Assembly: GCF_050948175.1 (NCBI RefSeq)
Contig: NC_135194.1
Location: 4,642,033 to 4,706,032, forward strand
Length of the DNA: 64,000 bases
Reading direction: 5' to 3'
From: Xylocopa sonorina
Taxonomy: Eukaryota; Arthropoda; Insecta; Hymenoptera; Apidae
Positions within the stretch are counted from its first letter, which is position 1; the number at the start of each line of letters is the position of its first letter. This document shows, one piece after another, positions 30,901-46,200 of this stretch. The notes under the pieces are model-generated. The model was not told the DNA's origin. It ran no database searches and worked only from the letters and a program-made list of their open reading frames with translations. Made by a program: the position numbers and the translations under genes.

Positions 30901-31929
30901 CCTCGCTAGGAAATAGCGTTTGCAGAAGTCTACGTATCGTAGCAATAGAGTTCTTATGATTCTTAAAACGCGATATCGCATCTCATTTCTATGGTTCATG
31001 GTATGATATAATATGATTTGCGAAGTGTTATGTGTTCCTCGTCTACACTTCAAATGAATGTAAATGCGACACTTCCTTGCTAGGAAATAGCGTCTGCAGA
31101 TGTCTAGGTATCATAGCGATAGAGTTCTAATGCTTCTTAAAACGCGATATCGCATCTCATTTCTATGTTTCATGGTAAGATATAATATGATTTGCGAAGT
31201 GTTATGTATTCCTCGTCTACACTTCATATGAATGTAAATGCGACACTTCCTTGCAAGGAAATAGCGTTTGCAGATGTCTACGTATCGTAGCGATAGAGTT
31301 CTAATGCTTCTTAAAACGAGATATTGCATCACATATCTATGGTTCATGGTAAGATATAAAATGATTTGCGAAGTGTTATGTATTCCTCGTCTACACTTCA
31401 AATGAATGTAAATGCGACACTTCCTTGCTAGGAAATAGCGTCTGCAGATGTCTAGGTATCGTAGCGATAGAGTTCTAATGCTTCTTAAAACGAGATATTG
31501 CATCTCATATCTATGTTTCATGATAAGATATAATATTCATTGCGAAGTGTTATGCATTCCTCGTCTACGATTCAAATGAATGTAAATGCGACACTTCCTT
31601 GCAAGGAAATTGCGTTTGCAGATGTCTAGGTATCGTAGCAATAGAGTTCTAATGCTTCTTAAAACGCGATATCGCATCTCATTTCTATGTTTCATGGTAA
31701 GATATAATGTGATTTGCGAAGTGTTATGTATTCCTCGTCTGCACTTCAAATGAATGTAAATGCGACACTTCCTTGCAAGGAAATAGCGTTTGCAGATGTC
31801 TGCGTACCGTAGCAATAGAGTTCTTATGATTCTTAAAACGCGATATCGCATCTCATTTCTATGTTTCATGGTAAGATATAATATGATTTGCGAATTGTTA
31901 TGTATTCCTCGTCTACACTTCAAATGAAT
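27952..31929. repeat. 7-monomer (1,218-bp) higher-order repeats
   Basis: Ordered variants recur at exactly 1,218 bp. The CTACGTATCGTAGCGATAG monomer at 27973 recurs at 29191, the GTATTCGTCG variant at 28424 recurs at 29642 and near 30860, and the ATATTGCATCACATATC variant at 30113 recurs at 31331. Copies are similar but not identical, with local rearrangement near 28.7-29.1 kb. Confidence 0.8.
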
Positions 31930-34900
31930 CTAATTGCGACACTTCCTTGCTAGGAAATAGCGTCTGCAGATGTCTAGGTATCGTAGCGATAGAGTTCTAA
32001 TGCTTCTTAAAACGAGATATTGCATCTCATACCTATGTTTCATGATAAGATATAATATGATTTGCGAAGTGTTATGTATTCCTCGTCTACACTTCATATG
32101 AATGTAAATGCGACACTTCCTTGCAAGGAAATAGCGTTTGCAGATGTCTAGGTATCGTAGCGATAGAGTTCTAATGCTTCTTAAAACGAGATATTGCATC
32201 TCATACCTATGTTTCATGATAAGATATAATATGATTTGCGAAGTGTTATGTATTCCTCGTCTACACTTCATATGAATGTAAATGCGACACTTCCTTGCAA
32301 GGAAATAGCGTTTGCAGATGTCTACCTATCGTAGCAATAGAGTTCCAATGCTTCTTAAAACGCGATATCGCATCTCATTTCTATGTTTCATGGTAAGATA
32401 TAATATGATTTGCGAAGTGATATGTATTCCTCGTCTACACTCCAAATGATTGTGAATGCGACACTTCCTCGCTAGGAAATAGCGTTTGCAGAAGTCTACG
32501 TATCGTAGCAATAGAGTTCTTATGATTCTTAAAACGCGATATCGCATCTCATTTCTATGGTTCATGGTATGATATAATATGATTTGCGAAGTGTTATGTA
32601 TTCCTCGTCTACACTTCAAATGAATGAAAATGCAACACTTCCTTGCTAGGAAATAGCGTCTGCAGATGTCTAGGTATCGTAGCGATAGAGTTCTAATGCT
32701 TCTTAAAACGCGATATCGCATCTCATTTCTATGTTTCATGGTAACATATAATATGATTTGCGAAGTGTTATGTATTCCTCGTCTACACTTCCTACGAATG
32801 TAAATGCGACACTTCCTTGCAAGGAAATAGCGTTTGCAGATGTCTACCTATCGTAGCAATAGAGTTCTAATGCTTCTTAAAACGCGATATCGCATCTCAT
32901 TTCAATGTTTCATGGTAAGATATAATATGATTTGCGAAGTGTTATGTATTCCTCGTCTACACTTCAAATGAATGTAAATGCGACACTTCCTTGCAAGGGA
33001 ATAGCGTTTGCAGATGTCTACCTATCGTAGCAATTGGGTTCTAATGCTTCTTAAAACGCGATATCGCATCTCATTTCTATGTTTCATGGTAAGATATAAT
33101 ATGATTTGCGAAGTGTTATGTATTCCTCGTCTACACTTCAAATGAATGTGAATGCGACACTTCCCCGCTAGGAAATAGCGTCTGCAGATGTCTAGGTATC
33201 GTAGCGATAGAGTTCTAATGCTTCTTAAAACGAGATATTGCATCTCATATCTATGTTTCATGATAAGATATAATATTCATTGCGAAGTGTTATGCATTCC
33301 TCGTCTACGATTCAAGTGAATGTAAATGCGACACTTCCTTGCAAGGAAATTACGTTTGCAGATGTCTAGGTATCGTAGCAATAGAGTTCTAATGCTTCTT
33401 AAAACGCGATGTCGCATCTCATTTCAACGTTTCATGGTAAGATATAATATGATTTGCGAAGTGTTATGTATTCCTCGTCTACACTTCAAATGAATGTAAA
33501 TGCGACACTTCCTTGCTAGGAAATAGCGTCTGCAGATGTCTAGGTATCATAGCGATAGAGTTCTAATGCTTCTTAAAACGCGATATCGCATCTCATTTCT
33601 ATGTTTCATGGTAAGATATAATATGATTTGCGAAGTGTTATGTATTCCTCGTCTACACTTCATATGAATGTAAATGCGACACTTCCTTGCAAGGAAATAG
33701 CGTTTGCAGATGTCTACGTATCGTAGCGATAGAGTTCTAATGCTTCTTAAAACGAGATATTGCATCTCATATCTATGTTTCATGATAAGATATAATATTC
33801 ATTGCGAAGTGTTATGCATTCCTCGTCTACGATTCAAATGAATGTAAATGCGACACTTCCTTGCAAGGAAATTGCGTTTGCAGATGTCTAGGTATCGTAG
33901 CAAAAGAGTTCTAATGCTTCTTAAAACGCGATATCGCATCTCATTTCTATGTTTCATGGTAAGATATAATGTGATTTGCGAAGTGTTATGTATTCCTCGT
34001 CTGCACTTCAAATGAATGTAAATGCGACACTTCCTTGCAAGGAAATAGCGTTTGCAGATGTCTGCGTACCGTAGCAATAGAGTTCTTATGATTCTTAGAA
34101 CGCGATATCGCATCTCATTTCTATGTTTCATGGTAAGATATAATATGATTTGCGAATTGTTATGTATTCCTCGTCTACACTTCAAATGAATCTAATTGCG
34201 ACACTTCCTTGCTAGGAAATAGCGTCTGCAGATGTCTAGGTATCGTAGCGATAGAGTTTTAATGCTTCTTAAAACGAGATATTGCATCTCATACCTATGT
34301 TTCATGATAAGATATAATATGATTTGCGAAGTGTTATGTATTCCTCGTCTACACTTCATATGAATGTAAATGCGACACTTCCTTGCAAGGAACTAGCGTT
34401 TGCAGATGTCTACCTATCGTAGCAATAGAGTTCTAATGCTTCTTAAAACGCGATATCGCATCTCATTTCTATGTTTCATGGTAAGATATAATATGATTTG
34501 CGAAGTGTTATGTATTCCTCGTCTACACTCCAAATGATTGTGAATGCGACACTTCCTCGCTAGGAAATAGCGTTTGCAGAAGTCTACGTATCGTAGCAAT
34601 AGAGTTCTTATGATTCTTAAAACGCGATATCGCATCTCATTTCTATGGTTCATGGTATGATATAATATGATTTGCGAAGTGTTATGTGTTCCTCGTCTAC
34701 ACTTCAAATGAATGTAAATGCGACACTTCCTTGCTAGGAAATAGCGTCTGCAGATGTCTAGGTATCATAGCAATAGAGTTCTAATGCTTCTTAAAACGCG
34801 ATATCGCATCTCATTTCTATGTTTCATGGTAAGATATAATATGATTTGCGAAGTGTTATGTATTCCTCGTCTACACTCCAAATGATTGTGAATGCGACAC

Positions 34901-37323
34901 TTCCTCGCTAGGAAATAGCGTTTGCAGAAGTCTACGTATCGTAGCAATAGAGTTCTTATGATCCTTAAAACGCGATATCGCATCTCATTTCTATGGTTCA
35001 TGGTATGATATAATATGATTTGCGAAGTGTTATGTGTTCCTCGTCTACACTTCAAATGAATGTAAATGCGACACTTCCTTGCTAGGAAATAGCGTCTGCA
35101 GATGTCTAGGTATCATAGCGATAGAGTTCTAATGCTTCTTAAAACGCGATATCGCATCTCATTTCTATGTTTCATGGTAAGATATAATATGATTTGCGAA
35201 TTGTTATGTATTCCTCGTCTACACTTCAAATGAATCTAATTGCGACACTTCCTTGCTAGGAAATAGCGTCTGCAGATGTCTAGGTATCGTAGCGATAGAG
35301 TTCTAATGCTTCTTAAAACGAGATATTGCATCTGATACCTATGTTTCATGGTAAGATATAATATGATTTGCGAATTGTTATGTATTCCTCGTCTACACTT
35401 CAAATGAATCTAATTGCGACACTTCCTTGCTAGGAAATAGCGTCTGCAGATGTCTAGGTATCGTAGCGATAGAGTTCTAATGCTTCTTAAAACGAGATAT
35501 TGCATCTCATACACATGTTTCATGATAAGATATAATATGATTTGCGAAGTGTTATGTATTCCTCATCTACACTTCATATGAATGTAAATGCGACACTTCC
35601 TTGCAAGGAAATAGCGTTTGCAGATGTCTACCTATCGTAGCAATAGAGTTCTAATGCTTCTTAAAACGCGATATCGCATCTCATTTCTATGTTTCATGGT
35701 AAGATATAATATGATTTGCGAAGTGTTATGTATTCCTCGTCTACACTCCAAATGATTGTGAATGCGACACTTCCTCGCTAGGAAATAGCGTTTGCAGAAG
35801 TCTACGTATCGTAGCAATAGAGTTCTTATGATTCTTAAAACGCGATATCGCATCTCATTTCTATGGTTCATGGTATGATATAATATGATTTGCGAAGTGT
35901 TATGTGTTCCTCGTCTACACTTCAAATGAATGTAAATGCGACACTTCCTTGCTAGGAAATAGCGTCTGCTGATGTCTAGGTATCATAGCAATAGAGTTCT
36001 AATGCTTCTTAAAACGCGATATCGCATCTCATTTCTATGTTTCATGGTAAGATATAATATGATTTGCGAAGTGTTATGTATTCCTCGTCTACACTCCAAA
36101 TGATTGTGAATGCGACACTTCCTCGCTAGGAAATAGCGTTTGCAGAAGTCTACGTATCGTAGCAATAGAGTTCTTATGATCCTTAAAACGCGATATCGCA
36201 TCTCATTTCTATGGTTCATGGTATGATATAATATGATTTGCGAATTGTTATGTATTCCTCGTCTACACTTCAAATGAATCTAATTGCGACACTTCCTTGC
36301 TAGGAAATAGCGTCTGCAGATGTCTAGGTATCGTAGCGATAGAGTTCTAATGCTTCTTAAAACGAGATATTGCATCTCATACCTATGTTTCATGATAAGA
36401 TATAATGTGATTTGCGAAGTGTTATGTATTCCTCATCTACACTTCATATGAATGTAAATGCGACACTTCCTTGCAAGGAAATAGCGTTTGCAGATGTCTA
36501 CCTATCGTAGCAATAGAGTTCTAATGCTTCTTAAAACGCGATATCGCATCTCATTTCTATGTTTCATGGTAAGATATAATATGATTTGCGAAGTGTTATG
36601 TATTCCTCGTCTACACTCCAAATGATTGTGAATGCGACACTTCCTCGCTAGGAAATAGCGTTTGCAGAAGTCTACGTATCGTAGCAATAGAGTTCTTATG
36701 ATTCTTAAAACGCGATATCGCATCTCATTTCTATGGTTCATGGTATGATATAATATGATTTGCGAAGTGTTATGTGTTCCTCGTCTACACTTCAAATGAA
36801 TGTAAATGCGACACATCCTTGCTAGGAAATAGCGTCTGCAGATGTCTAGGTATCATAGCGATAGAGTTCTAATGCTTCTTAAAACGCGATATCGCATCTC
36901 ATATCTATGGTTCATGGTAAGATATAAAATGATTTGCGAAGTGTTATGTATTCCTCGTCAACACTTCAAATGAATGTAAATGCGACACTTCCTTGCTAGG
37001 AAATAGCGTCTGCAGATGTCTAGGTATCGTAGCGATAGAGTTCTAATGCTTCTTAAAACGAGATATTGCATCTCATATCTATGTTTCATGATAAGATATA
37101 ATATTCATTGCGAAGTGTTATGCATTCCTCGTCTACGATTCAATTGAATGTAAATGCGACACTTCCTTGCAAGGAAATAGCGTTTGCAGATGTCTGCGTA
37201 CCGTAGCAATAGAGTTCTTATGATTCTTAAAACGCGATATCGCATCTCCTTTCTATGTTTCATGGTAAGATATAATATGATTTGCGAATTGTTATGTATT
37301 CCTCGTCTACACTTCAAATGAAT
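31930..37323. repeat. Higher-order block U1, 31 monomers (5,394 bp)
   Basis: The boundary is chosen at the CTAATTGCGACAC variant. The block contains a fixed order of marker variants (AGTTCCAATG, CAATTGGG, TTCCCCGC, TTCAAGTGAATG, GCAAAAGAG, GAACTAGCG, TCTGATACC, ATACACATG, ACACATCC, CGTCAACAC, TTCAATTGAATG). These return in U3 at a constant 11,310 bp. Confidence 0.82.
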
Positions 37324-40300
37324 CTAATTGCGACACTTCCTTGCTAGGAAATAGCGTCTGCAGATGTCTAGGTATCGTAGCGATAGAGTTCTAATGCTTC
37401 TTAAAACGAGATATTGCATCTCATACCTATGTTTCATGATAAGATATAATATGATTTGCGAAGTGTTATGTATTCCTCGTCTACACTTCATATGAATGTA
37501 AATGCGACACTTCCTTGCAAGGAAATAGCGTTTGCAGATGTCTAGGTATCGTAGCGATAGAGTTCTAATGCTTCTTAAAACGAGATATTGCATCTCATAC
37601 CTATGTTTCATGATAAGATATAATATGATTTGCGAAGTGTTATGTATTCCTCGTCTACACTTCATATGAATGTAAATGCGACACTTCCTTGCAAGGAAAT
37701 AGCGTTTGCAGATGTCTACCTATCGTAGCAATAGAGTTCCAATGCTTCTTAAAACGCGATATCGCATCTCATTTCTATGTTTCATGGTAAGATATAATAT
37801 GATTTGCGAAGTGATATGTATTCCTCGTCTACACTCCAAATGATTGTGAATGCGACACTTCCTCGCTAGGAAATAGCGTTTGCAGAAGTCTACGTATCGT
37901 AGCAATAGAGTTCTTATGATTCTTAAAACGCGATATCGCATCTCATTTCTATGGTTCATGGTATGATATAATATGATTTGCGAAGTGTTATGTGTTCCTC
38001 GTCTACACTTCAAATGAATGAAAATGCGACACTTCCTTGCTAGGAAATAGCGTCTGCAGATGTCTAGGTATCGTAGCGATAGAGTTCTAATGCTTCTTAA
38101 AACGCGATATCGCATCTCATTTCTATGTTTCATGGTAACATATAATATGATTTGCGAAGTGTTATGTATTCCTCGTCTACACTTCCTACGAATGTAAATG
38201 CGACACTTCCTTGCAAGGAAATAGCGTTTGCAGATGTCTACCTATCGTAGCAATAGAGTTCTAATGCTTCTTAAAACGCGATATCGCATCTCATTTCAAT
38301 GTTTCATGGTAAGATATAATATGATTTGCGAAGTGTTATGTATTCCTCGTCTACACTTCAAATGAATGTAAATGCGACACTTCCTTGCAAGGAAATAGCG
38401 TTTGCAGATGTCTACCTATCGTAGCAATTGGGTTCTAATGCTTCTTAAAACGCGATATCGCATCTCATTTCTATGTTTCATGGTAAGATATAATATGATT
38501 TGCGAAGTGTTATGTATTCCTCGTCTACACTTCAAATGAATGTGAATGCGACACTTCCCCGCTAGGAAATAGCGTCTGCAGATGTCTAGGTATCGTAGCG
38601 ATAGAGTTCTAATGCTTCTTAAAACGAGATATTGCATCTCATATCTATGTTTCATGATAAGATATAATATTCATTGCGAAGTGTTATGCATTCCTCGTCT
38701 ACGATTCAAGTGAATGTAAATGCGACACTTCCTTGCAAGGAAATTACGTTTGCAGATGTCTAGGTATCGTAGCAATAGAGTTCTAATGCTTCTTAAAACG
38801 CGATGTCGCATCTCATTTCAACGTTTCATGGTAAGATATAATATGATTTGCGAAGTGTTATGTATTCCTCGTCTACACTTCAAATGAATGTAAATGCGAC
38901 ACTTCCTTGCTAGGAAATAGCGTCTGCAGATGTCTAGGTATCATAGCGATAGAGTTCTAATGCTTCTTAAAACGCGATATCGCATCTCATTTCTATGTTT
39001 CATGGTAAGATATAATATGATTTGCGAAGTGTTATGTATTCCTCGTCTACACTTCATATGAATGTAAATGCGACACTTCCTTGCAAGGAAATAGCGTTTG
39101 CAGATGTCTACGTATCGTAGCGATAGAGTTCTAATGCTTCTTAAAACGAGATATTGCATCTCATATCTATGTTTCATGATAAGATATAATATTCATTGCG
39201 AAGTGTTATGCATTCCTCGTCTACGATTCAAATGAATGTAAATGCGACACTTCCTTGCAAGGAAATTGCGTTTGCAGATGTCTAGGTATCGTAGCGATAG
39301 AGTTCTAATGCTTCTTAAAACGAGATATTGCATCTCATACCTATGTTTCATGATAAGATATAATATGATTTGCGAAGTGTTATGTATTCCTCGTCTACAC
39401 TTCATATGAATGTAAATGCGACACTTCCTTGCAAGGAAATAGCGTTTGCAGATGTCTACCTATCGTAGCAATAGAGTTCCAATGCTTCTTAAAACGCGAT
39501 ATCGCATCTCATTTCTATGTTTCATGGTAAGATATAATATGATTTGCGAAGTGATATGTATTCCTCGTCTACACTCCAAATGATTGTGAATGCGACACTT
39601 CCTCGCTAGGAAATAGCGTTTGCAGAAGTCTACGTATCGTAGCAATAGAGTTCTTATGATTCTTAAAACGCGATATCGCATCTCATTTCTATGGTTCATG
39701 GTATGATATAATATGATTTGCGAAGTGTTATGTGTTCCTCGTCTACACTTCAAATGAATGAAAATGCGACACTTCCTTGCTAGGAAATAGCGTCTGCAGA
39801 TGTCTAGGTATCGTAGCGATAGAGTTCTAATGCTTCTTAAAACGCGATATCGCATCTCATTTCTATGTTTCATGGTAACATATAATATGATTTGCGAAGT
39901 GTTATGTATTCCTCGTCTACACTTCCTACGAATGTAAATGCGACACTTCCTTGCAAGGAAATAGCGTTTGCAGATGTCTACCTATCGTAGCAATAGAGTT
40001 CTAATGCTTCTTAAAACGCGATATCGCATCTCATTTCAATGTTTCATGGTAAGATATAATATGATTTGCGAAGTGTTATGTATTCCTCGTCTACACTTCA
40101 AATGAATGTAAATGCGACACTTCCTTGCAAGGAAATAGCGTTTGCAGATGTCTACCTATCGTAGCAATTGGGTTCTAATGCTTCTTAAAACGCGATATCG
40201 CATCTCATTTCTATGTTTCATGGTAAGATATAATATGATTTGCGAAGTGTTATGTATTCCTCGTCTACACTTCAAATGAATGTGAATGCGACACTTCCCC

Positions 40301-43239
40301 GCTAGGAAATAGCGTCTGCAGATGTCTAGGTATCGTAGCGATAGAGTTCTAATGCTTCTTAAAACGAGATATTGCATCTCATATCTATGTTTCATGATAA
40401 GATATAATATTCATTGCGAAGTGTTATGCATTCCTCGTCTACGATTCAAGTGAATGTAAATGCGACACTTCCTTGCAAGGAAATTACGTTTGCAGATGTC
40501 TAGGTATCGTAGCAATAGAGTTCTAATGCTTCTTAAAACGCGATGTCGCATCTCATTTCAACGTTTCATGGTAAGATATAATATGATTTGCGAAGTGTTA
40601 TGTATTCCTCGTCTACACTTCAAATGAATGTAAATGCGACACTTCCTTGCTAGGAAATAGCGTCTGCAGATGTCTAGGTATCATAGCGATAGAGTTCTAA
40701 TGCTTCTTAAAACGCGATATCGCATCTCATTTCTATGTTTCATGGTAAGATATAATATGATTTGCGAAGTGTTATGTATTCCTCGTCTACACTTCATATG
40801 AATGTAAATGCGACACTTCCTTGCAAGGAAATAGCGTTTGCAGATGTCTACGTATCGTAGCGATAGAGTTCTAATGCTTCTTAAAACGAGATATTGCATC
40901 TCATATCTATGTTTCATGATAAGATATAATATTCATTGCGAAGTGTTATGCATTCCTCGTCTACGATTCAAATGAATGTAAATGCGACACTTCCTTGCAA
41001 GGAAATTGCGTTTGCAGATGTCTAGGTATCGTAGCAAAAGAGTTCTAATGCTTCTTAAAACGCGATATCGCATCTCATTTCTATGTTTCATGGTAAGATA
41101 TAATGTGATTTGCGAAGTGTTATGTATTCCTCGTCTGCACTTCAAATGAATGTAAATGCGACACTTCCTTGCAAGGAAATAGCGTTTGCAGATGTCTGCG
41201 TACCGTAGCAATAGAGTTCTTATGATTCTTAGAACGCGATATCGCATCTCATTTCTATGTTTCATGGTAAGATATAATATGATTTGCGAATTGTTATGTA
41301 TTCCTCGTCTACACTTCAAATGAATCTAATTGCGACACTTCCTTGCTAGGAAATAGCGTCTGCAGATGTCTAGGTATCGTAGCGATAGAGTTTTAATGCT
41401 TCTTAAAACGAGATATTGCATCTCATACCTATGTTTCATGATAAGATATAATATGATTTGCGAAGTGTTATGTATTCCTCGTCTACACTTCATATGAATG
41501 TAAATGCGACACTTCCTTGCAAGGAACTAGCGTTTGCAGATGTCTACCTATCGTAGCAATAGAGTTCTAATGCTTCTTAAAACGCGATATCGCATCTCAT
41601 TTCTATGTTTCATGGTAAGATATAATATGATTTGCGAAGTGTTATGTATTCCTCGTCTACACTCCAAATGATTGTGAATGCGACACTTCCTCGCTAGGAA
41701 ATAGCGTTTGCAGAAGTCTACGTATCGTAGCAATAGAGTTCTTATGATTCTTAAAACGCGATATCGCATCTCATTTCTATGGTTCATGGTATGATATAAT
41801 ATGATTTGCGAAGTGTTATGTGTTCCTCGTCTACACTTCAAATGAATGTAAATGCGACACTTCCTTGCTAGGAAATAGCGTCTGCAGATGTCTAGGTATC
41901 ATAGCAATAGAGTTCTAATGCTTCTTAAAACGCGATATCGCATCTCATTTCTATGTTTCATGGTAAGATATAATATGATTTGCGAAGTGTTATGTATTCC
42001 TCGTCTACACTCCAAATGATTGTGAATGCGACACTTCCTCGCTAGGAAATAGCGTTTGCAGAAGTCTACGTATCGTAGCAATAGAGTTCTTATGATCCTT
42101 AAAACGCGATATCGCATCTCATTTCTATGGTTCATGGTATGATATAATATGATTTGCGAATTGTTATGTATTCCTCGTCTACACTTCAAATGAATCTAAT
42201 TGCGACACTTCCTTGCTAGGAAATAGCGTCTGCAGATGTCTAGGTATCGTAGCGATAGAGTTCTAATGCTTCTTAAAACGAGATATTGCATCTCATACCT
42301 ATGTTTCATGATAAGATATAATGTGATTTGCGAAGTGTTATGTATTCCTCATCTACACTTCATATGAATGTAAATGCGACACTTCCTTGCAAGGAAATAG
42401 CGTTTGCAGATGTCTACCTATCGTAGCAATAGAGTTCTAATGCTTCTTAAAACGCGATATCGCATCTCATTTCTATGTTTCATGGTAAGATATAATATGA
42501 TTTGCGAAGTGTTATGTATTCCTCGTCTACACTCCAAATGATTGTGAATGCGACACTTCCTCGCTAGGAAATAGCGTTTGCAGAAGTCTACGTATCGTAG
42601 CAATAGAGTTCTTATGATTCTTAAAACGCGATATCGCATCTCATTTCTATGGTTCATGGTATGATATAATATGATTTGCGAAGTGTTATGTGTTCCTCGT
42701 CTACACTTCAAATGAATGTAAATGCGACACATCCTTGCTAGGAAATAGCGTCTGCAGATGTCTAGGTATCATAGCGATAGAGTTCTAATGCTTCTTAAAA
42801 CGCGATATCGCATCTCATATCTATGGTTCATGGTAAGATATAAAATGATTTGCGAAGTGTTATGTATTCCTCGTCAACACTTCAAATGAATGTAAATGCG
42901 ACACTTCCTTGCTAGGAAATAGCGTCTGCAGATGTCTAGGTATCGTAGCGATAGAGTTCTAATGCTTCTTAAAACGAGATATTGCATCTCATATCTATGT
43001 TTCATGATAAGATATAATATTCATTGCGAAGTGTTATGCATTCCTCGTCTACGATTCAATTGAATGTAAATGCGACACTTCCTTGCAAGGAAATAGCGTT
43101 TGCAGATGTCTGCGTACCGTAGCAATAGAGTTCTTATGATTCTTAAAACGCGATATCGCATCTCCTTTCTATGTTTCATGGTAAGATATAATATGATTTG
43201 CGAATTGTTATGTATTCCTCGTCTACACTTCAAATGAAT
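37324..43239. repeat. Higher-order block U2, 34 monomers (5,916 bp)
   Basis: Same order as U1 with two changes. About ten monomers (1,740 bp) are duplicated in tandem (37,720 and 39,460 regions), and seven monomers (1,218 bp) corresponding to about 34.77-35.98 kb of U1 are missing. The arithmetic 31 + 10 - 7 = 34 fits the length. Confidence 0.82.
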
Positions 43240-46200
43240 CTAATTGCGACACTTCCTTGCTAGGAAATAGCGTCTGCAGATGTCTAGGTATCGTAGCGAT
43301 AGAGTTCTAATGCTTCTTAAAACGAGATATTGCATCTCATACCTATGTTTCATGATAAGATATAATATGATTTGCGAAGTGTTATGTATTCCTCGTCTAC
43401 ACTTCATATGAATGTAAATGCGACACTTCCTTGCAAGGAAATAGCGTTTGCAGATGTCTAGGTATCGTAGCGATAGAGTTCTAATGCTTCTTAAAACGAG
43501 ATATTGCATCTCATACCTATGTTTCATGATAAGATATAATATGATTTGCGAAGTGTTATGTATTCCTCGTCTACACTTCATATGAATGTAAATGCGACAC
43601 TTCCTTGCAAGGAAATAGCGTTTGCAGATGTCTACCTATCGTAGCAATAGAGTTCCAATGCTTCTTAAAACGCGATATCGCATCTCATTTCTATGTTTCA
43701 TGGTAAGATATAATATGATTTGCGAAGTGATATGTATTCCTCGTCTACACTCCAAATGATTGTGAATGCGACACTTCCTCGCTAGGAAATAGCGTTTGCA
43801 GAAGTCTACGTATCGTAGCAATAGAGTTCTTATGATTCTTAAAACGCGATATCGCATCTCATTTCTATGGTTCATGGTATGATATAATATGATTTGCGAA
43901 GTGTTATGTGTTCCTCGTCTACACTTCAAATGAATGAAAATGCGACACTTCCTTGCTAGGAAATAGCGTCTGCAGATGTCTAGGTATCGTAGCGATAGAG
44001 TTCTAATGCTTCTTAAAACGCGATATCGCATCTCATTTCTATGTTTCATGGTAACATATAATATGATTTGCGAAGTGTTATGTATTCCTCGTCTACACTT
44101 CCTACGAATGTAAATGCGACACTTCCTTGCAAGGAAATAGCGTTTGCAGATGTCTACCTATCGTAGCAATAGAGTTCTAATGCTTCTTAAAACGCGATAT
44201 CGCATCTCATTTCAATGTTTCATGGTAAGATATAATATGATTTGCGAAGTGTTATGTATTCCTCGTCTACACTTCAAATGAATGTAAATGCGACACTTCC
44301 TTGCAAGGAAATAGCGTTTGCAGATGTCTACCTATCGTAGCAATTGGGTTCTAATGCTTCTTAAAACGCGATATCGCATCTCATTTCTATGTTTCATGGT
44401 AAGATATAATATGATTTGCGAAGTGTTATGTATTCCTCGTCTACACTTCAAATGAATGTGAATGCGACACTTCCCCGCTAGGAAATAGCGTCTGCAGATG
44501 TCTAGGTATCGTAGCGATAGAGTTCTAATGCTTCTTAAAACGAGATATTGCATCTCATATCTATGTTTCATGATAAGATATAATATTCATTGCGAAGTGT
44601 TATGCATTCCTCGTCTACGATTCAAGTGAATGTAAATGCGACACTTCCTTGCAAGGAAATTACGTTTGCAGATGTCTAGGTATCGTAGCAATAGAGTTCT
44701 AATGCTTCTTAAAACGCGATGTCGCATCTCATTTCAACGTTTCATGGTAAGATATAATATGATTTGCGAAGTGTTATGTATTCCTCGTCTACACTTCAAA
44801 TGAATGTAAATGCGACACTTCCTTGCTAGGAAATAGCGTCTGCAGATGTCTAGGTATCATAGCGATAGAGTTCTAATGCTTCTTAAAACGCGATATCGCA
44901 TCTCATTTCTATGTTTCATGGTAAGATATAATATGATTTGCGAAGTGTTATGTATTCCTCGTCTACACTTCATATGAATGTAAATGCGACACTTCCTTGC
45001 AAGGAAATAGCGTTTGCAGATGTCTACGTATCGTAGCGATAGAGTTCTAATGCTTCTTAAAACGAGATATTGCATCTCATATCTATGTTTCATGATAAGA
45101 TATAATATTCATTGCGAAGTGTTATGCATTCCTCGTCTACGATTCAAATGAATGTAAATGCGACACTTCCTTGCAAGGAAATTGCGTTTGCAGATGTCTA
45201 GGTATCGTAGCAAAAGAGTTCTAATGCTTCTTAAAACGCGATATCGCATCTCATTTCTATGTTTCATGGTAAGATATAATGTGATTTGCGAAGTGTTATG
45301 TATTCCTCGTCTGCACTTCAAATGAATGTAAATGCGACACTTCCTTGCAAGGAAATAGCGTTTGCAGATGTCTGCGTACCGTAGCAATAGAGTTCTTATG
45401 ATTCTTAGAACGCGATATCGCATCTCATTTCTATGTTTCATGGTAAGATATAATATGATTTGCGAATTGTTATGTATTCCTCGTCTACACTTCAAATGAA
45501 TCTAATTGCGACACTTCCTTGCTAGGAAATAGCGTCTGCAGATGTCTAGGTATCGTAGCGATAGAGTTTTAATGCTTCTTAAAACGAGATATTGCATCTC
45601 ATACCTATGTTTCATGATAAGATATAATATGATTTGCGAAGTGTTATGTATTCCTCGTCTACACTTCATATGAATGTAAATGCGACACTTCCTTGCAAGG
45701 AACTAGCGTTTGCAGATGTCTACCTATCGTAGCAATAGAGTTCTAATGCTTCTTAAAACGCGATATCGCATCTCATTTCTATGTTTCATGGTAAGATATA
45801 ATATGATTTGCGAAGTGTTATGTATTCCTCGTCTACACTCCAAATGATTGTGAATGCGACACTTCCTCGCTAGGAAATAGCGTTTGCAGAAGTCTACGTA
45901 TCGTAGCAATAGAGTTCTTATGATTCTTAAAACGCGATATCGCATCTCATTTCTATGGTTCATGGTATGATATAATATGATTTGCGAAGTGTTATGTGTT
46001 CCTCGTCTACACTTCAAATGAATGTAAATGCGACACTTCCTTGCTAGGAAATAGCGTCTGCAGATGTCTAGGTATCATAGCAATAGAGTTCTAATGCTTC
46101 TTAAAACGCGATATCGCATCTCATTTCTATGTTTCATGGTAAGATATAATATGATTTGCGAAGTGTTATGTATTCCTCGTCTACACTCCAAATGATTGTG

